This document shows positions 35,461 to 44,039 of a DNA stretch of 64,000 nucleotides, piece after piece; the stretch's first letter is position 1, and each line of letters starts with the position of its first letter. A model generated the notes under the pieces. It was given only the letters and a program-made list of their open reading frames with translations. It did not search any database and was not told the origin of the DNA. The translations under genes and the position numbers were made by a program. The stretch is from NCBI GenBank assembly GCA_033584155.1, contig CP138355.1, positions 3,295,826 to 3,359,825 on the forward strand. Reading direction: 5' to 3'. The DNA is from Candidatus Electrothrix scaldis. GTDB lineage: Bacteria; Desulfobacterota; Desulfobulbia; Desulfobulbales; Desulfobulbaceae.

Positions 35461-36206
35461 TTCCTGCACCGCTCCTTCCAAAAATGAAAGTTCAGGTATT
35501 TTTTCAGATCTCCGCTGGTTTTCAGCGCCCTTAGCTTCAGCACAGCATCCGCTGATTTCAGTCGCCAACGAGCACCGGTGAGATCCATACGATCCTTGAC
35601 CAAGTGACGACAAGCTCCCTCTATTACACCGGTGGCGATAGGCAGTCCTTTCAAAAGAGCTTCTTCATATCTCAGTCGTTTCTGATTTTTCTTGATATAA
35701 TTCGCAGCAGTATCCGCAGGGATACGTTTATTTTCATCTAATCCTCTACGTGTAGCCGCACGACGCAATCCGCTCGCCACGCTTTGCGCGTTTCCTTTCA
35801 AAATCTCAAGCGTACGGCCCTGAACCCACTTTTCTCGTTTTTCAGCGTTCTCTTTCTCTGGATAAAGAGCATGAACCGCCTTCCACAGGTACTCGACAAC
35901 ATGAATAAAATCCTGAATAACGGTTACTTTTACATCATGCTTCTCCGCCTGTACCTCGACCTGCCTGACCAGATCGGTCTGCCCGTCGATAAGAACAACC
36001 CATTCCATTTCTTGTTCAGGGTCTCGTCGAAGCGCCTCCCGGAATCCCTGGTCAAGGGCGTTTCCCATATCTTCCGTAATCTCCGCCCAGACCCGCTTGT
36101 TTTTAATTTCTGGACGCTCCGGTGCGACTTCCCCGTCAATATTGAGAAGCTGTTCAGGAGTGCGCTGATAAGGGGATGTGTCATACACTGAGACAACGGT
36201 CGCCAT
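35415..36206 (-). CDS. ISKra4-like transposase, C-terminal part (second frame)
   Basis: Frame of 263 residues starting at ATG 36206. It contains VVLIDGQTDLVRQVE (a DDE-type catalytic strand) and GVIEGACRHLVKDRMDLTGA, which matches the end of ISKra4-family transposases. Upstream in this same frame, codons ARLQPGEKKGRKR link it to the first part, so the two make one protein that is broken at an A7 run. It is functional only if the frame is restored. Confidence 0.8.
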   Translation of the reverse strand: MATVVSVYDTSPYQRTPEQLLNIDGEVAPERPEIKNKRVWAEITEDMGNALDQGFREALRRDPEQEMEWVVLIDGQTDLVRQVEVQAEKHDVKVTVIQDFIHVVEYLWKAVHALYPEKENAEKREKWVQGRTLEILKGNAQSVASGLRRAATRRGLDENKRIPADTAANYIKKNQKRLRYEEALLKGLPIATGVIEGACRHLVKDRMDLTGARWRLKSADAVLKLRALKTSGDLKKYLNFHFWKERCRNYIWMPNGDAVPAMI

Positions 36207-36210
36207 CCGC

Positions 36211-36930
36211 TTACGCCCCTTTTTCTCTCCGGGCTGAAGTCGGGCTTTTTTTCTTATCCTGATCCTTTTCCGCTTGTTTTTTGGCGGCGGGACGCAGATC
36301 CTGATTATGCATTGATACGCCCTTACCGTCCGCCGTAATGACTAAAATACTGCCCTTTACGGACGACAAGTCAAGGGGTTGCTCGTAAAATTCCTTGAAA
36401 TCACGAACAATATCTGCGGATACTTCCTGAAGTTGACGTTTAGGCAGTATTCCGCCTCCCTGACGTTCCAGAAACTCCAATGTTTCGTCAAAAGAAGCGA
36501 CTGCCGTCAAATGCGCTATTTCACTTCGTAGGCCGTGTGAATACTTGTCGGGCGGCAAATTCAACTCGGCATCCAGAGGAAAAACGCTGCCGACAAACTG
36601 CCCGTAATAACCGATTCGTGACAGCTCGACCTCTCCGAAACGTGATTCAATTTTTCGAGTACAATCTGTTCTGCGACGATTGCGACGAATACCGTCTTCT
36701 CCGAGAACAAATTCTTTTTTCTCTTCTTCTGCGGAACGCTGAGACAGATATCCCTGCGCCAGCTGCCGTATAATTTCCTGTCCTTTCTGTTGAATAACTG
36801 CTTCCACGTCTCCGAAAGAGGATGTGGAGAATTCTATACCGGATATATGGGACGCCAGTTTATCAAGTGCTTCAAAAGACCGAAGATAATGCTCAATATT
36901 GCTTTCCGTAAGGTGACAGGGGCTGTACAT
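36211..36930 (-). CDS. ISKra4-like transposase, N-terminal part (first frame)
   Basis: Frame of 239 residues, with GGAGG before the ATG at 36930. It contains SRIGYYGQFVGSVFPLDAELNLP and ILVITADGKGVSM, matching the N-terminal half of ISKra4 transposases. It ends KKKSPTSARREKGA after an A7G run near 36246-36252. A +1 change there joins it to the 35415 frame. Confidence 0.8.
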   Translation of the reverse strand: MYSPCHLTESNIEHYLRSFEALDKLASHISGIEFSTSSFGDVEAVIQQKGQEIIRQLAQGYLSQRSAEEEKKEFVLGEDGIRRNRRRTDCTRKIESRFGEVELSRIGYYGQFVGSVFPLDAELNLPPDKYSHGLRSEIAHLTAVASFDETLEFLERQGGGILPKRQLQEVSADIVRDFKEFYEQPLDLSSVKGSILVITADGKGVSMHNQDLRPAAKKQAEKDQDKKKSPTSARREKGA

Positions 36931-37079
36931 ATGGAACCTCCAAAACGCCGTGAAAAAAAATACCCATAATTTCTTACCGTATCATGAGAAGCAATTCAAG
37001 CAAATTGTAAACAATCTGTTATTCGCAATCGAAATTTTATCAGTATGTTAACCTTGTATCAAAGGAGCCGCACCCAACT

Positions 37080-38054
37080 TTGTTGCTGCAATATAGGGAT
37101 GGCACCGTCGCTGAGCGACTTAACCTGTCGGTAATCAGAACGTTGCCGATAACCGTGCCTCCACTTAGAGATCAAGACTATATTGTAGAGAACATTATAT
37201 GTTTGGAAGGGAAAGAGCAAGTTAACCGACGTATAAATGAGACCTTGGAAGCAATGGCGCAGGCTTTGTTCAAGAGCTGGTTTGTTGATTTTGACCCGGT
37301 AATTGACAATGCCTTAGCTAGCGGCAAGGATATTCCCGAGGAGTTGAGCGAACGGGCGCAGGCCCGCGCTGCCCTCGGTGATAAGCGCAAACCTCTGCCC
37401 GAGGATATCCGCAGCCTCTTTCCTGACGAGTTCATCTACAGTGACGAGATGGGGTGGATTCCTAAAGGGTGGGAGGAGAGTTGTGTCGGAAATGAATTTG
37501 ACGTAACTATGGGGCAATCACCTCCAGGTACAACATACAATGAAACCGGCGAGGGAGTTCCTTTCTTTCAAGGGCGAGCTGACTTTGGGTTTAGGTATCC
37601 GTCAAACCGAGTCTACTGCACAGCCCCAAAAAGATTTGCCAAGCAAGGGGATACGCTGGTTAGTGTTAGAGCGCCTGTTGGTGATGTCAATATGGCTCAT
37701 ATTGATTGCTGCGTTGGGCGAGGAGTCGCAGCTATCAGACATAAGACTGGTAGCGGTTCCTATACTTATTACGCTATGCATGAGCTGCGAGAACATTTCA
37801 ACAAGTTTGAAGCAGAAGGAACAGTGTTTGGAAGTATAAACCAGAAGGATTTTAAAGCGTTGATCCAAATCAAGTTTAACAGTAACCTGTTGGAACATTT
37901 TAACATTTACGCTAGTGCTTATGATCAAAAAATTGAGAAAAATTCTTTGACTATTATCACTCTTACCACGCTCCGCGACACCCTCCTCCCCAAACTCCTC
38001 TCCGGCGAACTCCGCATCCCCGACGCCGAAAAAATGGTGGAGGAAGTGGTATAA
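37080..38054 (+). pseudogene. hsdS: HsdS specificity subunit, 3' part (after IS)
   Basis: Continuation of the specificity subunit: central conserved helix region (NETLEAMAQALFKSWFVDFD), second target-recognition domain (GWIPKGWEESCVGNEFDV, VSVRAPVGDVNMAHIDCCVG), and final conserved LRDTLLPKLLSGELRIPDAE. The native coding sequence resumes at 37085, after the 9-bp duplication. The TTG at 37080 is only the first codon of the open frame and no ribosome site is present. Confidence 0.9.
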
Positions 38055-38102
38055 CAGGTTTTCTTGTGCAAGTTTACGAGCTATGGAAAAAGCAATTTCC
38101 GG

Positions 38103-38214
38103 TGCCCGGAGTTGAAACACCGGGCTATTTTCGGCAGTCCCTCCGGGACGCTGTTTCCCGGACATCCCGCCCCGGAGGGGCGAACGATAATAGCCCACCG
38201 TTTTAACGGTGGAT
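38103..38214 (+). repeat. dispersed double-hairpin repeat, copy 3
   Basis: TGCCCGGAGTTGAAACACCG, then GGGCTATTTTCGG and GTCCCTCCGGGAC, then GCCCACCGTTTTAACGGTGG. Same orientation as the copy at 6554. It starts about 50 bases after the hsdS stop. Confidence 0.75.
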
Positions 38215-38240
38215 GGGCTGAAGGACTTGTCCTGTTGAGC

Positions 38241-38280
38241 ATATTTGTCCAGTTTATTGTGTAAAAAACTGGACAAATAT
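38241..38280. promoter_or_regulatory. 15-bp inverted repeat, likely AbiE operator
   Basis: ATATTTGTCCAGTTT and AAACTGGACAAATAT form a perfect 15-bp inverted repeat around a 10-base spacer, directly upstream of the antitoxin start. AbiEi-type antitoxins repress their own operon by binding such repeats; which protein binds here is inferred. Confidence 0.6.
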
Positions 38281-38287
38281 TTCTCAC

Positions 38288-39031
38288 ATGAGTATTCTTT
38301 ATATTATGAAAGTATCCGAATATGTAAGAAATACCATCGACAGATTTCCCAATGGCTACATCTTCACCTCTGTTGATTTTACCAACAAGGTGAACAATGG
38401 AGCTGCCCTGATCAAGGCCCTGAACAGACTGGCCGCATCAGGCAGGATAGTCAAGCTGACCAAAGGGAAATATTATAAACCCGAAAAATCCCCATTTGGC
38501 GACTTGCCTCCAGACCAGTACCAGGTGGTGAAAGACCTGCTTGAGCGCGACGGGAAGGTGGTAGGTTATCTCACCGGGCTCAGTATTTACAATAAGCTCG
38601 GATTGACCACTCAGGTCGGCAGCACCATTCAGATAGGCAAGCAGGAGATACGCTCTCCCTTTACACGGGGGAAGTATACCATCTCCTTTGTGAAGCAGAA
38701 AAACATCATCACCAAAGAGAATACCCCGCTCCTGCAACTCCTGGATGTGCTCCGTTATATAAAAAAAATCCCTGATGCAAAACCGGAGAAAAATATTCCT
38801 CTCGTAAAGCACTTACTGAGTACACTCTCTGACCAGCAGCAGGAGACGATGGTCAGACTTGCCTTGAAATACCCGCCATCAACCAGGGCTCTGCTGGGAG
38901 CCGTGCTCAGCGATATGGAGCGCGGCAACATAACAGAAAATTTGAAAAAATCTTTAAATCCTATCACTGTCTATAACATTCCCGGAGCCTCAACGGTCCT
39001 TTGCTCTGCGTCTGAATGGGGCATTCGATGA
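38288..39031 (+). CDS. DUF6088 protein, AbiEi-like antitoxin
   Basis: Protein of 247 residues with an N-terminal winged-helix-like part (VSEYVRNTIDRFPNGYIFTS, then ALNRLAASGRIVKLTKGKYY) as in DUF6088/AbiEi antitoxins. It pairs with the nucleotidyltransferase gene downstream through an ATGA overlap. The ATG at 38288 has no ribosome site; the ATG at 38306 (MKVSEYV) is an alternative. A perfect inverted repeat ahead of it suggests self-repression. Confidence 0.82.
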   Translation: MSILYIMKVSEYVRNTIDRFPNGYIFTSVDFTNKVNNGAALIKALNRLAASGRIVKLTKGKYYKPEKSPFGDLPPDQYQVVKDLLERDGKVVGYLTGLSIYNKLGLTTQVGSTIQIGKQEIRSPFTRGKYTISFVKQKNIITKENTPLLQLLDVLRYIKKIPDAKPEKNIPLVKHLLSTLSDQQQETMVRLALKYPPSTRALLGAVLSDMERGNITENLKKSLNPITVYNIPGASTVLCSASEWGIR

Positions 39032-40011
39032 GATTACATGAAGAGGAAAAACTTTTCCGCCAGGCTGTACTGGCCACGGCTGAGCATTTTGGTATCCCTG
39101 AAATATTCATCGAAAAGGACTACTGGGTCACCTATGCTCTGCATGCAATCTTTCATGATGACATAGGGAAGGAAACTGTTTTCAAGGGCGGAACCGCTCT
39201 GTCCAAGTGCTTTGGCATGATCAAGCGCTTTTCAGAAGATATTGATTTGGTTGTCAAGCATGGCGGAGAGGAAACAGATAACCAGCTCAAAAGAAAAATC
39301 AAAAAAATTGGGCAAGTGGTAGGCTGTATCATGCCGGAAGTGAAAGTCGATGGGCTCACCAGAAAGATGGGGATGAACCGGAAGACTGCGCACAGCTACC
39401 CAAAGACATTTACCGGTGCTTTTGGGCAGGTGCGGGATGTGATCGTTATCGAGGCTACCTGGTTCGGCTACTATGAACCTTTTACCACACAGAGTATCAC
39501 CTCGTATATCCATGACATGATGCTGGCAAAGGCCCAGCTGGGCATGATTGACGACTATACAATGCAGGCCTTTGAGGTCACGGTGCTGCATCCCACGAGA
39601 ACCCTTTGCGAAAAAATCATGAGCCTGGTTCGCTTCTCCTACTCGGATAATCCTGTTCAGGACCTCAGGATGAAGATGCGCCATCTCTATGACCTGCACA
39701 TGATGTTGCGGGATGATGCCCTGAAAGCGTTTTTTGTTTCTCAAGGCTTTGCTGGTGCCATCTGTAAGGTTGCCCAGGATGATGTACAGAGCTTCAGGAA
39801 TAATAACAGATGGCTGACGTATCACCCTAGCCAGTCCTTCCTGTTCAAGGATACCGGCAAGGTTTGGGGACAATTAAAAGGCACATACCTTGGCGACTTC
39901 AAAGGCTTGGTGTATGGCGATCTGCCTGATGAAGAGCAAATTCTGGAAACACTTGTTACGATAAGGGAACGGTTGGCCGATGTGGAATGGCATGTTTCGC
40001 TGCCGGAATAA
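39028..40011 (+). CDS. AbiEii-like nucleotidyltransferase toxin
   Basis: Protein of 327 residues of the DNA polymerase beta-like transferase fold. FKGGTALSKCF and RFSEDIDLVV are the GG-(S/T)-x and D-x-D motifs. AbiEii/MenT enzymes block growth by transferring nucleotides to tRNA or other targets. The start at 39028 overlaps the DUF6088 stop (ATGA); the upstream ATG at 39016 lies in the antitoxin frame. This is the toxin half of a toxin-antitoxin pair. Confidence 0.88.
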   Translation: MRLHEEEKLFRQAVLATAEHFGIPEIFIEKDYWVTYALHAIFHDDIGKETVFKGGTALSKCFGMIKRFSEDIDLVVKHGGEETDNQLKRKIKKIGQVVGCIMPEVKVDGLTRKMGMNRKTAHSYPKTFTGAFGQVRDVIVIEATWFGYYEPFTTQSITSYIHDMMLAKAQLGMIDDYTMQAFEVTVLHPTRTLCEKIMSLVRFSYSDNPVQDLRMKMRHLYDLHMMLRDDALKAFFVSQGFAGAICKVAQDDVQSFRNNNRWLTYHPSQSFLFKDTGKVWGQLKGTYLGDFKGLVYGDLPDEEQILETLVTIRERLADVEWHVSLPE

Positions 40012-40047
40012 TCAAATCCGCTCAGACAAGAAAACCTCACGGATGAC

Positions 40048-43000
40048 ATGGGAAATACAGCATTCACCGAAGCGAAATTAGAGCAGGCCATAATCGCCCT
40101 TCTGAGCGACAAAGGCTACCCCCACATCCACGGTGCCATCATCGACCGGGAACCGGGCGAGGTCCTGATTAAGGAGGACCTGCGCGCCTTCCTGACCAGG
40201 CAGTACGCCAAGGACCACATCACCGCCAACGAGATCGCCTCCATCATCCGCGAGCTGGAAAGCTGCCCCGCCTCTGACCTCTACGAAAGCAATAAGACCA
40301 TCATGAAGATGGTGGCAGATGGTTTTCTCCTCAAACGGGAGGACCGGAGCCAGAAAGACCTCTATATCCAGCTCATTGATTACAGCGATCTGAACGAGCA
40401 GCGGATACCCCAGGAGGGTGAGGTGCCGACAATCGTTGCCGAGCCAGAACCCGCCTATCATGCCAGTAAAAACATCTACAAACTGGCCAATCAGCTGAAA
40501 ATCCAGGGCTATGAAACCCGCATCCCGGACGCTCTCCTCTATATCAACGGCCTGCCCCTGGTGGTCTTTGAGTTTAAGAGCGCCATCCGCGAGGAAGCCA
40601 CCATCCATGATGCCTATATTCAGCTCACGGTGCGCTACCGGCGGGACATCCCGGAATTATTCAAATACAATGCCTTCTGCGTGATCAGTGACGGGATCAA
40701 CAACCGGGCCGGTTCCTTCTTTGCTCCATACGAATTTTTCTACGGCTGGCAGAAGATCGACGGTAGCGAGCAGCGGGAAAAGGATGGCATCGATTCCCTC
40801 TACACCATGATCCACGGGATGTTTGATCAGGTCCGGCTGCGGGATATTATCCGCAATTTTATCTACCTGCCGGACAGCTCAAAAAAGGAGGAGAAAATCC
40901 TCTGCCGCTACCCGCAATACTACGCAGCAACCAAACTCTATGCCAACATCAAGGCCCATCGCCGCCCGGACGGAGACGGCAAGGGCGGCACCTATTTCGG
41001 AGCCACGGGCTGCGGCAAGAGCTTTACCATGCTCTTTCTCACCCGCCTCCTAATGAAGAGCGTTGATTTTGCCAGCCCCACCATCGTCCTGATTACCGAC
41101 CGTACCGACCTGGATGATCAGTTATCTACTCAGTTTGTTCATGCGAAAAAATACATCGGTGATGAGGCCGTCATCAGCGTGGAAAGCCGGGGTCATCTGC
41201 GCAAACTCTTAAAAGGACGGAGCAGCGGCGGCGTTTTTCTCACCACCATCCATAAATTTACCGAGGACACAGAGCTGCTCACCGTGCGAGATAACGTGAT
41301 CTGCATCTCGGACGAGGCCCATCGCAGCCAGACCAACCTGGACCAGAAGGTACGAATCACAGAGGATGGAGTACAGAGGAGCTACGGCTTTGCCAAATAT
41401 CTCCATGATTCCCTGCCCAATGCCACCTATGTGGGCTTTACCGGCACCCCCATTGATGCCACCCTGGATGTGTTCGGACCTGCGGTGGATACCTACACCA
41501 TGAACGAGTCAGTGAGCGACGGCATTACCGTTCGCATCGTCTATGAAGGCCGGGCCGCCAAGGTGCTCCTGGATAACCGCAAGCTGGCAGAGATCGAGGC
41601 CTATTATGGCCAATGCGCCGAACAAGGGGCCACAGACTATCAAATTGAGGAGAGCAAGCGGGCCAGCGCCAAGATGAATGCCATCCTCGGTGATCCGGAC
41701 CGGCTGGCCGCCCTGGCCAGGGATTTTGTAGCCCATTACGAGGAGCGGGTCAAGGAAGGCTCCACGGTCCGGGGCAAGGCCATGTTTGTCTGTAGCAATC
41801 GCCCTATTGCCTATGCCCTGTATCAGGAGATCATTACCCTGCGGCCGGAATGGGCAAAGGTACAGGTCTGCGAAGAGGGAACCGAGCTCTCAGAAGGAGA
41901 GCGGAAAAAGATCAAGCCGATTGAGCGGATCAAGATGATCATGACCCGTGGCAAGGATGATCCCAAGGAACTCTACGAGATGCTGGGGAGCAAGGAGTAT
42001 CGCAAAGAGCTGGATCGGCAATTCAAGGAGGAAAAGTCGAATTTCAAAATCGCTCTGGTGGTGGATATGTGGCTTACCGGCTTTGATGTGCCCTTTCTCG
42101 ACACCATCTACATTGATAAGCCCATCCAGCGCCATAATCTGATCCAGACCATCTCGCGGGTAAATCGCAAATTTGCAGGCAAGGAAAAGGGTCTGGTGGT
42201 GGATTATATTGGGATCAAAACCCAGATGAATCAGGCCCTGGCCCATTACGCCAAGACAGATAGCGCCAATATCGAGGAGATTGGTCAGTCCATTATCGTG
42301 GTCAAGGACCATCTGGACCTGCTGACCAAGATGTTTCACCCCTTTGATACCAGCCCCTATTTTAACGGCGCACCTGTTGCGCAGCTCCACTGTCTTAATA
42401 TGGCAGCCGAGTTTGCCATGCTCACGGATAAACAGGAAAAGCGTTTCATGTTCCTGGTTAAGCGGCTCAAGGCAGCCTATGATATCTGCTGTGGCAGCGA
42501 TGCCTTGAGCCAGGATGAGCGCGATCATATCCATTTTTACCTGGCTGTCCGCTCTATCGTCTATAAATTGACCAAGGGAAATGCCCCGGACGCGGCCCAG
42601 ATGAACGCCAAAGTGCGGGAGATGATCACAGAGGCCCTGCAAAGCGAGGGGGTGGAAGAGATCTTCAGGATGGGGGAAGGCAAAGAGTATGACCTGTTCA
42701 GCGAGGAGTATCTGGCCAAGATTGCCAAGATCAAGCTCCCCAATACCAAAATCAAACTCCTCCAGCAATTACTGACCAAGGCAATCAGTGAGTTTAAAAA
42801 GGTCAATAAGGTCAGGGGAGTAGATTTTTCGAAAAAGCTCAAGGCCCTGGTGGATCGGTACAACGAGCGCAAAGAGGATGATGTATTGCGGAGTGAGGTG
42901 CTGGAGGACTTCACTGATGAGATCATCAACCTCTATAATGCCTTGAGGAAAGAAAAGGAATCCTTTGGCGAACTGGGTATCAATTTCGAGGAAAAGGCCT

Positions 43001-43278
43001 TCTATGATATCCTCAAGACCTTAGCGCATAAATATGATTTTACCTACCCGGAAGAAAAACTCCTGCCCCTGGCCAAGGAGGTCAAGGCGGTTGTGGATGA
43101 CAAGGCCAAGTACACCGACTGGAGCGCGCGGGAGGATATTAAGGCGGAATTAAAAGCGGATTTGATTGTCCTGCTGGCAGAGAATGACTACCCACCGGTG
43201 GATCGGGATGAGGTCTATAAGGAGATCTTTGAGCAGGCAGAGAATTTTAAGCGATTCAGACAGGGTCAGGCTGGGTAA
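40048..43278 (+). CDS. hsdR: type I restriction endonuclease HsdR
   Basis: Motor and nuclease subunit of 1076 residues. N-terminal PD-(D/E)XK nuclease: RIPDALLYINGLPLVVFEFKS (Asp, Glu and Lys near residues 160-176). Walker A GATGCGKS near 318 and DEAH in ISDEAHRSQ near 421 begin a superfamily 2 translocase, followed by helicase motifs such as GFTGTP and a QTISRVNR segment. It starts 37 bases after the toxin. It needs HsdM and HsdS to cut; with hsdS broken it probably cannot. Confidence 0.95.
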   Translation: MGNTAFTEAKLEQAIIALLSDKGYPHIHGAIIDREPGEVLIKEDLRAFLTRQYAKDHITANEIASIIRELESCPASDLYESNKTIMKMVADGFLLKREDRSQKDLYIQLIDYSDLNEQRIPQEGEVPTIVAEPEPAYHASKNIYKLANQLKIQGYETRIPDALLYINGLPLVVFEFKSAIREEATIHDAYIQLTVRYRRDIPELFKYNAFCVISDGINNRAGSFFAPYEFFYGWQKIDGSEQREKDGIDSLYTMIHGMFDQVRLRDIIRNFIYLPDSSKKEEKILCRYPQYYAATKLYANIKAHRRPDGDGKGGTYFGATGCGKSFTMLFLTRLLMKSVDFASPTIVLITDRTDLDDQLSTQFVHAKKYIGDEAVISVESRGHLRKLLKGRSSGGVFLTTIHKFTEDTELLTVRDNVICISDEAHRSQTNLDQKVRITEDGVQRSYGFAKYLHDSLPNATYVGFTGTPIDATLDVFGPAVDTYTMNESVSDGITVRIVYEGRAAKVLLDNRKLAEIEAYYGQCAEQGATDYQIEESKRASAKMNAILGDPDRLAALARDFVAHYEERVKEGSTVRGKAMFVCSNRPIAYALYQEIITLRPEWAKVQVCEEGTELSEGERKKIKPIERIKMIMTRGKDDPKELYEMLGSKEYRKELDRQFKEEKSNFKIALVVDMWLTGFDVPFLDTIYIDKPIQRHNLIQTISRVNRKFAGKEKGLVVDYIGIKTQMNQALAHYAKTDSANIEEIGQSIIVVKDHLDLLTKMFHPFDTSPYFNGAPVAQLHCLNMAAEFAMLTDKQEKRFMFLVKRLKAAYDICCGSDALSQDERDHIHFYLAVRSIVYKLTKGNAPDAAQMNAKVREMITEALQSEGVEEIFRMGEGKEYDLFSEEYLAKIAKIKLPNTKIKLLQQLLTKAISEFKKVNKVRGVDFSKKLKALVDRYNERKEDDVLRSEVLEDFTDEIINLYNALRKEKESFGELGINFEEKAFYDILKTLAHKYDFTYPEEKLLPLAKEVKAVVDDKAKYTDWSAREDIKAELKADLIVLLAENDYPPVDRDEVYKEIFEQAENFKRFRQGQAG

Positions 43279-43291
43279 ACGTTTCCCTTTC

Positions 43292-43987
43292 TCAAAAAAC
43301 AGGACCAAGAAAATCTCCAATGGCCTGGGCACTTTCTTCTGGCCTTGCCTGTAAGACAAAGTGAGGACCTGGGATATCGAACAATTTAATATGAGGCGCA
43401 AGAATCCTGAATTCCTCTGCATGCGCTCCAGGTACAAAATGATCTTTTCCGGCCCGGACATAGGCGCAGGACATATCCAGAGAGCTTCTCTCAATGCGCA
43501 GCGTACAAATCTCCCGCATCCGGGTGGCAAGCACAGAGCTCCTCACCTTGCCTGATGCTTTCCTGAATAAGGCGACGGTTTCATCTGCTGTCTCATGATC
43601 AAAAAGCAAGGCCTTGAGCAGAAAAATGGGTAAGGGAATCTTGAGAAATGGCGCTACCAGGCGAGGGGGCACCTTCCACAGGGCTTTCTGGGGCGGACAG
43701 AGAAAGGTTGCAGCAAAAATCACCGCCTGGACTCGATTTCCCTGCCCAGTCGCCAAGGCATAGGCAATCGGGCCGGAAAAAGATTCTGCCACCAAGATGA
43801 TATCTTCATCAAGGGGCAGCTTTTCTTGTACAAAATCGACCAGCTCCGCATAACTCAGGTCCTGATCGCATGGGTAGGAGATAACCTGGACTGAAACATC
43901 CTCTGGGATATGTTTGTTCAGTTCCCGGATAAAAGGGTTGAACAGCATGCCTGTTCCATCCATGCCGGGTAATAAAATAATCTGCAT
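43292..43987 (-). CDS. alpha/beta hydrolase
   Basis: Protein of 231 residues with LLPGMDGTGMLF (oxyanion region), nucleophile elbow ESFSGPIA (Ser near residue 86), an acidic residue in GKDHFVPG and a C-terminal PHFVLQARP supplying His. It likely cleaves an ester or thioester in the cytoplasm. It lies 13 bases after the convergent hsdR and just downstream of the condensation-fold acyltransferase on the same strand, so the two may act on the same lipid or acyl product. Confidence 0.85.
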   Translation of the reverse strand: MQIILLPGMDGTGMLFNPFIRELNKHIPEDVSVQVISYPCDQDLSYAELVDFVQEKLPLDEDIILVAESFSGPIAYALATGQGNRVQAVIFAATFLCPPQKALWKVPPRLVAPFLKIPLPIFLLKALLFDHETADETVALFRKASGKVRSSVLATRMREICTLRIERSSLDMSCAYVRAGKDHFVPGAHAEEFRILAPHIKLFDIPGPHFVLQARPEESAQAIGDFLGPVF

Positions 43988-44039
43988 CGTTTATCGCTTT
44001 CCTTGACCTCTTCTCCCTGTTTTTCAGGCTACAAAAGCC

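Larger units (their letters stand above)
35382..37075 (-). mobile_element. ISKra4-like insertion sequence in hsdS
   Basis: Element of 1694 bp with terminal inverted repeats GGGTGCGGCTC (35382) and GAGCCGCACCC (ending 37075). It is flanked by the 9-bp target duplication AACTTTGTT at 35373-35381 and 37076-37084. It encodes a transposase on the minus strand in two frames. The ends beginning GGG and the transposase sequence place it in the ISKra4 family; the exact subgroup is not certain. Confidence 0.9.

Noticed and set aside
41890-42768. 292-residue minus-strand ORF
   Set aside because: Antisense of hsdR.
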